Source: an uncultured Treponema sp.
GTDB lineage: Bacteria; Spirochaetota; Spirochaetia; Treponematales; Treponemataceae
Direction of reading: 5' to 3'
Length of the DNA: 56,041 nt
Assembly: GCA_945868875.1 (NCBI GenBank)
Contig: CAMBMW010000002.1
Location: 1-56,041, forward strand
Position 1 is the stretch's first letter, and every line of letters begins with the position of its first letter. The position numbers and the translations under genes were made by a program. Shown here one piece after another: positions 1 to 9,137 of this stretch. The notes under the pieces were generated by a model. The model saw only the letters and a list, made by a program, of their open reading frames with translations. It did not search any database and was not told the DNA's origin.

Positions 1-4
1 ACTA

Positions 5-38
5 ATGTCAGGTTTAATCTTTTGATTGAACCTGACAT
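5..38. terminator. strong hairpin at left edge, possible terminator of an upstream gene
   Basis: Positions 5-19 pair with 24-38 as a 15-bp stem with one G-T wobble and a TTTT loop. The following bases (tctttcatt) are only weakly T-rich, so termination of a gene lying left of the window is likely but not certain. No coding sequence for that gene is visible here. Confidence 0.5.
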
Positions 39-43
39 CTTTC

Positions 44-194
44 ATTGAGGGGGTAGTACAACTCCCTCAAAACGGCGAAGTCAAGGCTTTAAACGTTAGC
101 GTGCCTTGACCGGTCGTATTCAGAGGGTAATACAACCCCTGAAAACGAGCGAGTCAAGGCCTTGAGCGAAGCGTGCCTTGACTCGCTCGTTTTC
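44..194. repeat. two tandem 74/73-bp hairpin repeat units
   Basis: Unit 1 (44-117) and unit 2 (118-190) align along their whole length with one indel. Each holds a short GGG/CCC-type hairpin around the shared core TARTACAACYCC, then an inverted repeat built on GTCAAGGC / GCCTTGAC. In unit 2 the second hairpin grows to a perfect 20-bp stem (141-160 with 175-194) whose 14-nt loop contains GCGAAGC (166-172). The block is GC-rich in AT-rich surroundings. I see no coding potential; the only reading frame across it is a short antisense one. Family unknown to me. Confidence 0.75.
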
Positions 195-246
195 AAAAAA
201 AAACGAAATTTTATTAAATAAAAACAAAATAAGTAAAAAAAAATGC

Positions 247-275
247 TTGACAGATTTTCTGTTTCGTTGTATAAG
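247..275 (+). promoter_or_regulatory. sigma70-type promoter for the TPR gene / greA operon
   Basis: A perfect -35 TTGACA (247-252) lies 17 bp from a -10 TATAAG (270-275). The predicted start is near 282, giving a leader of about 70 nt before the ATG at 354. It sits just downstream of the hairpin repeats, which would insulate it from upstream transcription. Confidence 0.6.
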
Positions 276-353
276 TTTTGTTTCAAAATTCATAAAATTT
301 CATATTCTTTATTGATTAATTCCCTTTTTTTCTATAAAATCAAAATATAACTT

Positions 354-1283
354 ATGAATATTCAAACAGAAGCTAAATTAAAGGAAGTTCTTGAACTTTT
401 AAGGCAGGGAAATCCTTTTGACGCACAAAGTATTATTAGTTCTCTTTTTGAAAATGATTTAGATTCTGCTGAATTAAATTATACTAATAAGTGTTGTGTT
501 TTCTGGGTTGAATCCATAAAACGTTTGAATTATATCAAAGATGTTTTTGAACGAAGTGAAGCTCTTCTTTTGGAATGGAAAACTTTTCAAAGTTATATTT
601 CCAGAGAAGAAACTTATGAACCTGCTTTTTTTGCAATGCAGTATGGTTTTTTTTCAAATGCATTACAAGAGTTCATAAAACTTATGGAAATGAAAGATTC
701 TTTTCAGAAAGCAGAAGTTTTTAAGAATGCCGGCATTTGTTATAAAAAACTTGGTGATTTTGTAAATGCAAAAGCCTTTTTGTCAGAAGCAAACAAGATT
801 TATCCTGGTTTGTCTGAAGTTATTGCAGAACTTGCAGATTGCTGTGCGCTTTGTGGCGAAGATAAATATGCAAAATTGTTTTTTAGAGAAGCATTTTTCA
901 TCGGACCTGAAAGTATTGATTTAGATTTTCTTGATTCAGAATTGATAAAATGTCTTATTTCGAAGACAAAGGAAAAAGGTTTTACGGGAAAAGTTCTTCA
1001 CTACTGGATTCCAGTTTTTGGTGTTTTGAATGGAGTTTTGAATATAAAAAGGGAGCTAACTTCTGTAGAAGTAGCACGTTTAAAAAAAGATATTTATGCA
1101 ATGGAAATGGAATATAAAGATCCGGCTTGTAACAGCGAAGTTATTGTTCCAAAACTGTTGAATAATTATTTTTGGCTTATGGATCATTATGAATTGTCAA
1201 GAGAAAATCCTGCAAAGATTAATGAAATGCTTATAAAAATAAAAGTTTTAGATTCATCGGTATACGATGCCTATATAAAGTAA
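354..1283 (+). CDS. TPR-type cytoplasmic protein upstream of greA
   Basis: A 309-residue protein with no signal peptide or membrane segment. TPR-like helix pairs are visible at about residues 85-190, for example the GICYKKLGDFVNAKAFLSEA segment. A second helical region fills the C-terminus. No enzymatic motif is seen. There is no clear Shine-Dalgarno sequence before the ATG, but the frame is uninterrupted and a strong promoter lies upstream. It precedes the TPR-GreA gene by about 120 bp on the same strand, so it may form a functional pair with it (inference). Function unknown; a protein-interaction scaffold is the safest description. Confidence 0.75.
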   Translation: MNIQTEAKLKEVLELLRQGNPFDAQSIISSLFENDLDSAELNYTNKCCVFWVESIKRLNYIKDVFERSEALLLEWKTFQSYISREETYEPAFFAMQYGFFSNALQEFIKLMEMKDSFQKAEVFKNAGICYKKLGDFVNAKAFLSEANKIYPGLSEVIAELADCCALCGEDKYAKLFFREAFFIGPESIDLDFLDSELIKCLISKTKEKGFTGKVLHYWIPVFGVLNGVLNIKRELTSVEVARLKKDIYAMEMEYKDPACNSEVIVPKLLNNYFWLMDHYELSRENPAKINEMLIKIKVLDSSVYDAYIK

Positions 1284-1322
1284 ATGTTACCAGAGAGATG
1301 GTATAAAAAAATAGAGGAAACA

Positions 1323-1391
1323 GCTGCTTTTGTGGTGAGTTTATTGCAGATATCATGAAGATTTAGCGAACCACCAATGCAGAATTTTTTT
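1323..1391 (+). terminator. possible attenuator-like hairpin before greA
   Basis: CTGC near 1323 and GTGGT near 1331 can pair with ACCAC and GCAG near 1369-1382, forming an interrupted stem followed by a run of eight or more T just before the AGGAG ribosome site. This could reduce readthrough from the TPR gene into greA. The stem is broken by mismatches and the loop is long, so support is weak. Confidence 0.3.
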
Positions 1392-1404
1392 TAGGAGTAA
1401 TAAT

Positions 1405-4116
1405 ATGGCAGAATTAGTTCAGTCAGTTCAGGACATGCTGAAAGAAGAAACTTGGACACGTGCAACAATTAGCAATTACACACAAAACAATTTAAAAGAA
1501 TTTGCAAATATTGTTGAAAAAGCACACAGTGAAAATTGTGCAGACGAAATTTATGACATATGTCAGGAACATTTGTCTCATTCAAAAGACAGTATTATTG
1601 CTCTTTATATCTGTGGAATTCTTGATTTACAGAAAGGTTCTCTTGATAATTCTTCTTTAGTAACTTTAGTTGATATTTTTAAAAACAATCACAAAGAACC
1701 AATTGTTACTTATCTGTGTGAAAGTATACTTGAAGATGATCCGAACAATAAATTTGCTTTGCGAACTTTGGCTGAAGGTTATCGTGCAGAAGGCAATGAA
1801 AAATACTGGGATTTGTATGCTCAGATTGTAAAAATTGATTTTGAAGAAGCTGACCTTGCAAGACTTCTTGCTGAACATTACGAAGAAGCTGGGGATGTTG
1901 ATATGACTGTAAGTTATTACAAAAAAGCAATTCTTCGTTATATCAACAATTCAAATTATAATGCGATTAAAGAAGTGTGGTCAAAACTGATTCAATACAT
2001 TCCTCAGGAAATTGATTTCTTCCAGCTTTTGCGAAGAAAGATTTCTAAACAGATGGGTGATATTCGCACAACAACATTGATGCAGGAACTTTACAACTGG
2101 TATAAGGATAATGCTCCAGCTAAAAAAGAATACTGGGATGTTGCAATCACAATTCTTAAACAGAATCTTGAAGTTGAACCAAAAGATATTTGGGCAAGAA
2201 AAGAAATTGCAGACTGTTTCCGTGGAAAATACAAAGAGCACAGTCATCTTGAAGAATATATCCGTACATCAAATTTGACACAAAGCTACCGAAATGTTTT
2301 TGAAGCAATAAACGATTTTGAAAAACACATCGCTTTTGATAAAGGAAGTTATGTTTTCCATAGAAACTGGGGCGTTGGCCGCATCAGAAAACTTGAAGGT
2401 GATGCTCTGACAATCAATTTTGGACGTGTAGTCGGCATAAAAGAAATGAAACTTTCTATGGCAGTTACTGCTTTGAAACCTCTTGCAAAAGATCATATTT
2501 GGGTTTTGAAAGCTACAATGCAGAAAGAAGATTTAATCAAATCTGTAAAAGCTGATAAAGCAGAAACTCTTAAAATCATTATCCGTAGTTTTGATAACAA
2601 TTGTGATTTCAAACGTATTAAGGCAGAACTCGTACCTTCAATTTTGACTCCAGGTGAATGGACTTCTTGGAATTCTGCAGCAAAGAAAATACTTGAAACA
2701 GATTCAAGTTTTGGTGTAAATCCAAATGACATTTCAATGTACACTGTTCGAGATGGAAATATTTCTCCAGAAGAAAAAATTTCAAATGAATTTAAAGCTC
2801 AGAAACAATTCTTTGCACGTGCTGACCTTTTGGTAAAATTCTTTGAAAGTGATGACACTGATAATTCAAGTGAACTTTTTGCAGAGATGTATTCATATTT
2901 CACAGGATATCTTAAAAACATTTCGAAAGTGAATGAACAGGTTTTGGCATCTTATCTTCTTGTTCGTTCAATTTCTGCAATCGATAAACAGTTTGCTTTC
3001 CCTGTGAAAGAAACTTTTGCCGAAATCTACAATAGAATAGAAGATCCAAAAGAAATTTACCTTTTGCTTAAAGACTCAAAATCTACACATTTTAAAGAAG
3101 ATTTTATCAGATGCATAAAGCTTCTTCCAAACTGGAACGAAGAATATGTAAAACTTTTCCCAATTGTGCTTAAAGAAGAACTTTTGAATGATTTAATTAA
3201 AGAAGGACATGTTGAAGATGTTCAGAAGCTTGTACGCACAAGTTTTGAAGCTTTCAAAGACTTCCGCGAAACAGTTCTGTTCTTCTTCAAAGAATGTCAG
3301 AATAAAGACTGGTTCAACGAAGCTGGCGTTTCTTACGAAAAGCAGTTGATAACTCTTATCAATATTATTGAACTTACTTTCCGTGAAATTAACAATCATG
3401 TTAATTCTACAGAAAACAAGAAAATCAATAAAAATGCAACTGATTTGTTGTTCAAAACAGATGCAATTTTCAATTATATGTTTGCAAATGGTGAAGATGC
3501 AGTCAAAAAGATGTATACACTCATTGATGATATTTCCGACATTGACCCTTCATACAAAGCTCTTGCAAGAAACAAGATTTTGGAAAAATATCCGGATTTC
3601 AAATTCCGTGTTTCTGAAGAAAAGAAGCAGCAGTCAGTCGGCTTGATTGTAACAGCTAAAAAGCTTGCTGAAAAGAAGGCTGAAGTTGATGAAATTCAGA
3701 ATGTTCTTATTCCAAAGAATGCAGCAGAAGTGGCTGATGCAAAAGCAAAAGGTGACTTGAAAGAAAATCAGGAATATAAATCAGCAAAAGAAGAGCAGCA
3801 CTTCCTTAATCTCAAACTTACAAATCTTCAGAATGAGCTTAATCGTGCTGTGGTATTTGACCCAACAACAAGCACAACAGCAATTATTTCTTTTGGAACT
3901 GTAGCAACTTTGAAAGACAATCAGACTGGAAACGAAGAAACATACACAATTTTGGGACCTTGGGAATCAGATCCTGATAACAACGTAATTTCTTACATGG
4001 CTCCATTTGGTGATGCTATTTTGAACAAAAAAGTTGGAGATGTTTTACAGTTCACAATTAACGAACACAAATATGATTACACTGTAAAAAACATTTCAAA
4101 GGCTAAAGATATTTAA
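1405..4116 (+). CDS. greA: TPR / GreA-family transcript cleavage factor fusion
   Basis: A 903-residue protein whose last 160 or so residues are a GreA/GreB factor, while normal GreA is about 158 residues. The coiled-coil tip motif GDLKENQEY, with the acidic Asp and Glu that deliver the catalytic Mg2+ to the RNA polymerase active site, is intact near residue 790. The C-terminal FKBP-like globular domain follows. Residues 1-290 are TPR-like helices. Around 313-370 the segment VFHRNWGVGRI begins a small beta-rich module resembling a CarD/KOW-type Tudor fold (inference). The rest is helical. As family knowledge, GreA rescues backtracked RNA polymerase. In treponemes the long form is the usual annotated greA, so this is a lineage trait and not a local accident. 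An AGGAG site precedes the ATG. Confidence 0.88.
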   Translation: MAELVQSVQDMLKEETWTRATISNYTQNNLKEFANIVEKAHSENCADEIYDICQEHLSHSKDSIIALYICGILDLQKGSLDNSSLVTLVDIFKNNHKEPIVTYLCESILEDDPNNKFALRTLAEGYRAEGNEKYWDLYAQIVKIDFEEADLARLLAEHYEEAGDVDMTVSYYKKAILRYINNSNYNAIKEVWSKLIQYIPQEIDFFQLLRRKISKQMGDIRTTTLMQELYNWYKDNAPAKKEYWDVAITILKQNLEVEPKDIWARKEIADCFRGKYKEHSHLEEYIRTSNLTQSYRNVFEAINDFEKHIAFDKGSYVFHRNWGVGRIRKLEGDALTINFGRVVGIKEMKLSMAVTALKPLAKDHIWVLKATMQKEDLIKSVKADKAETLKIIIRSFDNNCDFKRIKAELVPSILTPGEWTSWNSAAKKILETDSSFGVNPNDISMYTVRDGNISPEEKISNEFKAQKQFFARADLLVKFFESDDTDNSSELFAEMYSYFTGYLKNISKVNEQVLASYLLVRSISAIDKQFAFPVKETFAEIYNRIEDPKEIYLLLKDSKSTHFKEDFIRCIKLLPNWNEEYVKLFPIVLKEELLNDLIKEGHVEDVQKLVRTSFEAFKDFRETVLFFFKECQNKDWFNEAGVSYEKQLITLINIIELTFREINNHVNSTENKKINKNATDLLFKTDAIFNYMFANGEDAVKKMYTLIDDISDIDPSYKALARNKILEKYPDFKFRVSEEKKQQSVGLIVTAKKLAEKKAEVDEIQNVLIPKNAAEVADAKAKGDLKENQEYKSAKEEQHFLNLKLTNLQNELNRAVVFDPTTSTTAIISFGTVATLKDNQTGNEETYTILGPWESDPDNNVISYMAPFGDAILNKKVGDVLQFTINEHKYDYTVKNISKAKDI

Positions 4117-4163
4117 TTTTCTTAATCACAAAGAAATAGATTTAGAAAATTCTTGATTAGTTT

Positions 4164-4209
4164 GAAATAAGTTTGAAGAAGTAGTTTTACTTTTTTTCAG
4201 ACTTATTTC
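4164..4209 (+). promoter_or_regulatory. long leader hairpin before the MBL gene
   Basis: GAAATAAGTTTGA (4164-4176) pairs with TCAGACTTATTTC (4197-4209), 13 bp with one wobble. The interior can form a further AAGTA/TACTT stem. It ends 19 nt before the ATG at 4229 and has no T-run after it. A leader structure affecting translation or mRNA stability is as likely as a terminator of greA. Confidence 0.4.
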
Positions 4210-4228
4210 TCAAAGTTTGGAGTGAAAA

Positions 4229-5227
4229 ATGGAAAACTTTTCAACAAAAATGGTTGAACTTTCTGATGGCGTTTTTGTGATTCCCGGAAATACTAATGTC
4301 GGTGTCATAATCACTCAAAACTTCGAAAAAGAATTTTTTGGAACTGAAACTGAAAATCAAAATGAATGCAAAAATCAGATAATTCTTGTGGATTCTGGAG
4401 CTTCTGAAATCGATGGGGAATATATTCTTGATGTTTTAAAAGATTTTTTTGAACGTCAACAGGAAAGTTTTTGCGTTAAAGCAATCTTTTCAACACATTG
4501 TCATGCAGACCATGTTGGCGGGCACAATTTTATAAAACAGCAGACAGGCTGTAAAATTTTTTCACACGAAAACGAAAAATGGGGAATGGAAACTCCTCTT
4601 TTGCAAAGTTCAACTTTGTGGGGTGGTTATCCTCCTCATGAACTTAGAACCTTATATTTTAAACCTGAAAAAACTTCTGTTGATTTTACTTTTTCCCAAA
4701 AAGATGAATATTTTTTGAGTGACGAAAGAAAAATCACTTTTTTGGAAATGCATGGACATAGTCAATGTTCGATTTCAATTATCGTTAATTATAAAAATGG
4801 GAAAAAAATTATATTTTCTGGTGATTCAATTTTTCCTCGTGCAGAGATTGGAAAATATTGGATTCCATTGATTATTAATCCTGTGGAATTTATGGAATCT
4901 CTTGATGTTTTAACTTCAATTCCTGATGTTTTGTGGTGCATTCCAAGTCACGGTGATTTTCTTTCAAAAAATTTATCTGAAACTGCAGAATTGAATAAGA
5001 TTGCCATTTTATCAACTAGAATGTGCATCTTCGAAGCATTGAAAAAAAAGCCCCTGACAATCGAAGAAATTGTAAAATATGTTGCAGATAAAAATAATCT
5101 TGATATGGCAATGGGGCAGTACGCATTAATCAATTCAACCGTTCGTTCTTATCTTTCTGTAATGCATGACGCAAAAGAAATCAAAATGAAAATTGAAAAA
5201 AACAGACTTTATTTTTATACTGAATAA
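4229..5227 (+). CDS. metallo-beta-lactamase-fold hydrolase with C-terminal winged-helix-like tail
   Basis: A 332-residue MBL-fold protein. The dinuclear metal site is complete: THCHADH near residues 90-96, a later His in EMHGHSQC, the bridging Asp in FSGDSIF, and the last His in IPSHGD. After the core, about 80 residues (from about 255) look like a small helical/winged-helix domain, as in LACTB2-type MBL proteins. The substrate cannot be read from the sequence; RNA, thioester and nucleotide hydrolases share this layout. The start is preceded by TTTGGAGTG. It ends 1 bp from the convergent deoC stop. Confidence 0.8.
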   Translation: MENFSTKMVELSDGVFVIPGNTNVGVIITQNFEKEFFGTETENQNECKNQIILVDSGASEIDGEYILDVLKDFFERQQESFCVKAIFSTHCHADHVGGHNFIKQQTGCKIFSHENEKWGMETPLLQSSTLWGGYPPHELRTLYFKPEKTSVDFTFSQKDEYFLSDERKITFLEMHGHSQCSISIIVNYKNGKKIIFSGDSIFPRAEIGKYWIPLIINPVEFMESLDVLTSIPDVLWCIPSHGDFLSKNLSETAELNKIAILSTRMCIFEALKKKPLTIEEIVKYVADKNNLDMAMGQYALINSTVRSYLSVMHDAKEIKMKIEKNRLYFYTE

Positions 5228-5228
5228 T

Positions 5229-5960
5229 CTATAATCTGATTTGAATTGATTCGTCCCAGTTTTCAATGATGTGAACGCTGCTTGAAGTTCCAATTCTGTT
5301 TGCACCAGCCTCCAGCATTGTAATGACAGTTCTTGGAGAACGAATTCCACCAGATGCTTTTACTCCCATTTCTGGACCAACAGTTTTTCTCATCAGTTTT
5401 ATATGATGTTCGCTGGCTCCATTTGGAAGTGGATTTCCTGCAATGCCTTTTGGAGTTGCGAATCCTGTAGAAGTTTTAACAAAATCAGCTCCAGCTTTTT
5501 TTGCACATAAACAGCATGTTTCTATGGCAGTATCATCCAAAAAGCATGTTTCTAAAATTGTTTTTACAAGAATTGTTTTGCCTTTTTTATTTCCTTCCTG
5601 TTTTATTGCATTTACAACATCAAAAATATCTGTACCGACTTCAGAAAATCTTCCGTCTTTTGCAGCACCAATATTTATAACCATATCAATTTCATCTGCA
5701 CCGTTTGCAATTGCATTCAAAGATTCATTGATTTTATCTTTTGTGGTAACAGCACCCAGTGGAAATCCTACTACAGTACAAGTTTTTACATTCGAATCTT
5801 TGAGTTCAGTAGAAACTGCTGGAACATAAATTGGATTTACACAAACAGAAGCAAAATTATATCGTTTTGCCTCCTGACATAACTGGATTATTTCATTAAC
5901 ACCGGCTTGCGGAGCTAAAAGAGTATGGTCAATATACGAAGCTAATTCTTTTTTTGTCAT
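5229..5960 (-). CDS. deoC: deoxyribose-phosphate aldolase
   Basis: Cleaves 2-deoxyribose-5-phosphate to glyceraldehyde-3-phosphate and acetaldehyde, the last step of deoxynucleoside salvage. The 243-residue protein begins YIDHTLL and carries the Schiff-base lysine K162 in FVKTSTGF, the second active-site lysine K201 in GVKASGG, and D92 in EIDMVINIG. The length is normal with a small insertion after residue 100. It is convergent with the MBL gene and divergent from rpe, so it is its own transcription unit. The uridine phosphorylase gene at 49684 belongs to the same salvage theme but is far away. Confidence 0.95.
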   Translation of the reverse strand: MTKKELASYIDHTLLAPQAGVNEIIQLCQEAKRYNFASVCVNPIYVPAVSTELKDSNVKTCTVVGFPLGAVTTKDKINESLNAIANGADEIDMVINIGAAKDGRFSEVGTDIFDVVNAIKQEGNKKGKTILVKTILETCFLDDTAIETCCLCAKKAGADFVKTSTGFATPKGIAGNPLPNGASEHHIKLMRKTVGPEMGVKASGGIRSPRTVITMLEAGANRIGTSSSVHIIENWDESIQIRL

Positions 5961-6052
5961 AAACCTATAATATCAGTTGAAAATGTTTTTTTCAATCATC
6001 AAATATGTTTCCCATTGTAAAATTCAGATATTTTTGGTATTTTTATTTTATT

Positions 6053-6694
6053 ATGGAAAATGATTTGAAGTTACCTGCATTGGCTCCTTCTTTGCTTTCA
6101 GCCGATTTTTGCAGTTTAGAAAATGCGATTAAACAAATAGAAGAAAATGGTGGTTCTGTAGTTCATATTGATGTTATGGACGGTCAGTTTGTTCCTGAAA
6201 TCACATACGGTCAACCAGTTGTGCGTTCTATCAGAAAACTTACAAAACTGCCGTTCGATGTACATTTAATGGTAGAAAATCCAGAAAACAAAATAGATAG
6301 TTTCGTAGATGCCGGTGCTGATTGGATAACATTCCATTACGAAGCAACAAATCATGCTCACAGGCTTATTCAGATGATTCACGAAAGAGGAAAACTTGCA
6401 GGCGTATCAATTTGTCCGGGAACTCCAATTAATATACTATCGGAAATACTAAAATGTGCCGATATTATATTAGTGATGACTGTAAATCCAGGTTGGGGCG
6501 GTCAAAAAATTATTCAGTCCTGTGTTGAAAAGATTGCTGAATTAAAGAAAATTCGTGAGGAAAAAGGATATAATTATCTGATTTCTGTTGACGGCGGTGT
6601 GAATTCACAAACTCTGGAGAGTGTAAAATCTGCTGGTGCCGATATAATCGTTTCTGGTTCTGCATTTTTTAACAACACGTTAAAGTGGAGTTAA
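6053..6694 (+). CDS. rpe: ribulose-phosphate 3-epimerase
   Basis: Interconverts ribulose-5-phosphate and xylulose-5-phosphate in the pentose phosphate pathway. The TIM-barrel family motifs are all present: SLLSADF, HIDVMDGQFVP, DVHLMVENPE, MTVNPGWGGQ and ISVDGGVN. I start it at the ATG at 6053 (MENDLKLPAL), because the 16 residues from an upstream ATG at 6005 are hydrophobic, absent from the family and would come from promoter-like AT-rich DNA. It is followed after 7 bp by a periplasmic TPR gene, so the two are probably co-transcribed. Confidence 0.95.
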   Translation: MENDLKLPALAPSLLSADFCSLENAIKQIEENGGSVVHIDVMDGQFVPEITYGQPVVRSIRKLTKLPFDVHLMVENPENKIDSFVDAGADWITFHYEATNHAHRLIQMIHERGKLAGVSICPGTPINILSEILKCADIILVMTVNPGWGGQKIIQSCVEKIAELKKIREEKGYNYLISVDGGVNSQTLESVKSAGADIIVSGSAFFNNTLKWS

Positions 6695-6701
6695 AAACTT
6701 T

Positions 6702-7742
6702 ATGAAAAAAATTATTGCAGTATTAGCTTTAATTTGTTCCTTTTCATTTTTTGCTTTTTCATCAGAATCTGCTTCAATGGCTTTTGTTGAAGGTTGCAAA
6801 GCGTATTCAACAGGTGACTGGTCTTCTGCAAAAATCATGCTGAAAAAAGCTGTGTCGTATACTCAAAATCAGAATGCTGATACTTATTATATGCTTATCT
6901 CTGCTGAAATTAACGCTGGCGATTATAAAGGAGCACTTGAAGACTGCAATTATTATCTTGAACATTTTAAAAACAGTATTTATTATCCGAGAATTAGTTA
7001 TCAGAAAGGAAAACTTTTATATAATCTTGGTGAATATGAAAAATCAATTATTGCATTGAGTGATTTTTGCCATCAATATGAAAACAATGAATTATATCCC
7101 TATGCTTTGTTTTATATAGGCGAATCTTTGTACGAAGGTTACAGGTATAATGATGCTTTGGAAATTTATGATAGAGTGGTGACAGAATTTCCAGATTTTG
7201 AAAAAGTTTCTGCCGCAAAATATAAGATAGAATCAATTTCGCAGCGTTCCAGAGAAGAAAAATTGCTTTATCTTTTAAAACAGACTGGAGAAGAATATCT
7301 TTCTGCAAAAGAAGACTATGAAAAGCAGCTTCGTCAGTATAATTCAGAATCTGTAGCCTTGACACGTCAGAAGCTTCAGGAAACTCAAATTAGAAATGAA
7401 GAACTGGAAAAACAGATCGCAGATTTGCAGATGGAAGTTGCAAGTTTAAAGGCTGAAAACGAACAAAAAGAAGCTCTGTTATCCGTAATGAATAACAATC
7501 AGAAACAGAATTCCGAAAATCAATATGAAGAGTCTTCTGAAAATGATGAAAAGCAGATAGAAGATTCGTTTTCTGACAATTATATAAATCAGAATACCAT
7601 AAATGATTTGGATACCTTGAAGGAAGATAGTGACATTCCAAATCAAGAACCTTTTGATGAAACTAGAGAACAAATTCAATCAATGAAAGAAAAAGCACTT
7701 GAAATTCAAAGGATTTTAAACGAACAAACAGTTAATCATTGA
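6702..7742 (+). CDS. secreted TPR protein with coiled coil and acidic tail
   Basis: A 346-residue protein with an N-terminal Sec signal peptide (KKIIAVLALICSFSFFAFSS, cleavage near residue 20-24). Tetratricopeptide-like repeats follow at about residues 28-180 with spacing like BamD/YbgF proteins (AYSTGDWSSAKIMLKKAV, YNLGEYEKSIIALSDF, YEGYRYNDALEIYDRV). A coiled coil spans about 205-262, then a Glu/Asp/Asn-rich, probably disordered tail. It lacks a lipobox. A periplasmic scaffold or envelope-biogenesis role is inferred from architecture only. It sits 7 bp after rpe and about 53 bp before a lipoprotein gene. Confidence 0.75.
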   Translation: MKKIIAVLALICSFSFFAFSSESASMAFVEGCKAYSTGDWSSAKIMLKKAVSYTQNQNADTYYMLISAEINAGDYKGALEDCNYYLEHFKNSIYYPRISYQKGKLLYNLGEYEKSIIALSDFCHQYENNELYPYALFYIGESLYEGYRYNDALEIYDRVVTEFPDFEKVSAAKYKIESISQRSREEKLLYLLKQTGEEYLSAKEDYEKQLRQYNSESVALTRQKLQETQIRNEELEKQIADLQMEVASLKAENEQKEALLSVMNNNQKQNSENQYEESSENDEKQIEDSFSDNYINQNTINDLDTLKEDSDIPNQEPFDETREQIQSMKEKALEIQRILNEQTVNH

Positions 7743-7795
7743 AAGAATTAAAAAAATTGTTATAAAAAGCTTCCTATGATAATGAAGGAGAAAAA

Positions 7796-9037
7796 ATGAA
7801 AAAAAATAAAGTTTTATTTTTATTAATATTTATTATTGCTTTATTTATCTCATGTGCCTCTACAAAGAAGGAAAATACAGAATCAAATAAGAATATTGAA
7901 AAAGATAATAAAAAAGGAACAGCCAGTAAAAAGATGAGTTTTCTGGGCTGGATAGACGTTTCTGAAAAAGAAATGGAATTATCTATGGGTATTGTTACAG
8001 TTAAATTGAAACCAAAATTAGGTTCTTTTAATTATTTTGTTTCAAATAAAAACAAAAAACAGATTCCGGTTTTGTCCACATCAAATGAATATACAGGTAC
8101 TTCTGTTCAATTAAAAGTAGGAAATCAGGTTTATAAACTTATTTCCGATTCGAAAACAAAGGTGACAGCAGGAAAAGGTGAAAAAAAAATATATATGAAT
8201 TATGAAATTCCTTCAGTTGCTGATGTAAGAATTGATTTTAATTTTGTTTCAAGTGAGGATAATTCAAATTTTGATACTTTAAAAATTGTATATACAATAA
8301 CTAATACTGGAACAAAGAAAAAAGATTTCTCTGTAAAAACTATTTATGATACAACCCTAGGAGAATCCTCATCAACACATTTTTTTGTAGCTGATGATTT
8401 ACCTGTAAAAAATGAAGTTATGTATAAAACTATGCAAAATCAAAAATGGGTGATTTCAAAAAATAATAATGCTTCTGCTCAGTTTTTATTTAACGGTGGT
8501 GATACTACTGAACCACAGATTGTCGCTCTTGCAAATAAGGTAACACTGGAAAAAGATGTCTGGGAGCCGGAAATGTTCACATACAGAGCATTTGATACAG
8601 TATTATCTTATAATAATTCTGCTATTGGAGTAATCTGGCCTTCTGTCATGATTATGCCTGGAAAAACTTCTAAAATAATTCATTATGTTAATTTTGCTAC
8701 AGAAAATGAACAGCCGAAAGGTGAACGGTATGTCTATTCTCAGTCAGAAAAAACTTCAGATTTTTCCCAAAAGTTAATAGATTTTAATGATAAAAATGAT
8801 GAAAATAATGAAAATTATTTAGAACACAATGATGAAAAAAATCAGAATTATAATCTTCCTCTAGTGGAATTTAACGTAAATTCTTTAGAAAAAGAAAAAT
8901 TATCTGTTGAGTATGTAAATAAGCTTATTCAAAGAATAACAGAATTGGAAAAAGATTCTTCAATTGTTAATAGAGAAGAGATATTAATGTTGAACGCTGA
9001 ACTTGATTACATTTTATCTGTGCTACGCAGGCAGTAA
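7796..9037 (+). CDS. putative lipoprotein of unknown function
   Basis: A 413-residue protein with a lipoprotein signal peptide ending in the spirochaete-type lipobox LFISC (Cys20), followed by a Lys/Asn/Glu-rich linker to about residue 45. The central part (about 50-310) is beta-rich with no family I can name. Residues 325-355 are a low-complexity Asn/Asp/Glu stretch, and the C-terminus (about 375-410) is a predicted helical/coiled segment. A clear AAGGAG ribosome site precedes the ATG. It is likely an exported membrane-anchored envelope protein; function unknown. Confidence 0.7.
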   Translation: MKKNKVLFLLIFIIALFISCASTKKENTESNKNIEKDNKKGTASKKMSFLGWIDVSEKEMELSMGIVTVKLKPKLGSFNYFVSNKNKKQIPVLSTSNEYTGTSVQLKVGNQVYKLISDSKTKVTAGKGEKKIYMNYEIPSVADVRIDFNFVSSEDNSNFDTLKIVYTITNTGTKKKDFSVKTIYDTTLGESSSTHFFVADDLPVKNEVMYKTMQNQKWVISKNNNASAQFLFNGGDTTEPQIVALANKVTLEKDVWEPEMFTYRAFDTVLSYNNSAIGVIWPSVMIMPGKTSKIIHYVNFATENEQPKGERYVYSQSEKTSDFSQKLIDFNDKNDENNENYLEHNDEKNQNYNLPLVEFNVNSLEKEKLSVEYVNKLIQRITELEKDSSIVNREEILMLNAELDYILSVLRRQ

Positions 9038-9137
9038 TTTTTTATTGAGAATACGATGTAAACTGTTTATAAAAAAATTGCTGGATTTTTATCGAAAATT
9101 CTTGTAAACTGATATGAATTTGAGGTAAAATCATAGT

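Noticed and set aside
89-286. 65-codon minus-strand ORF in the left repeat
   Set aside because: It spans the hairpin units and the promoter and has no recognisable product.
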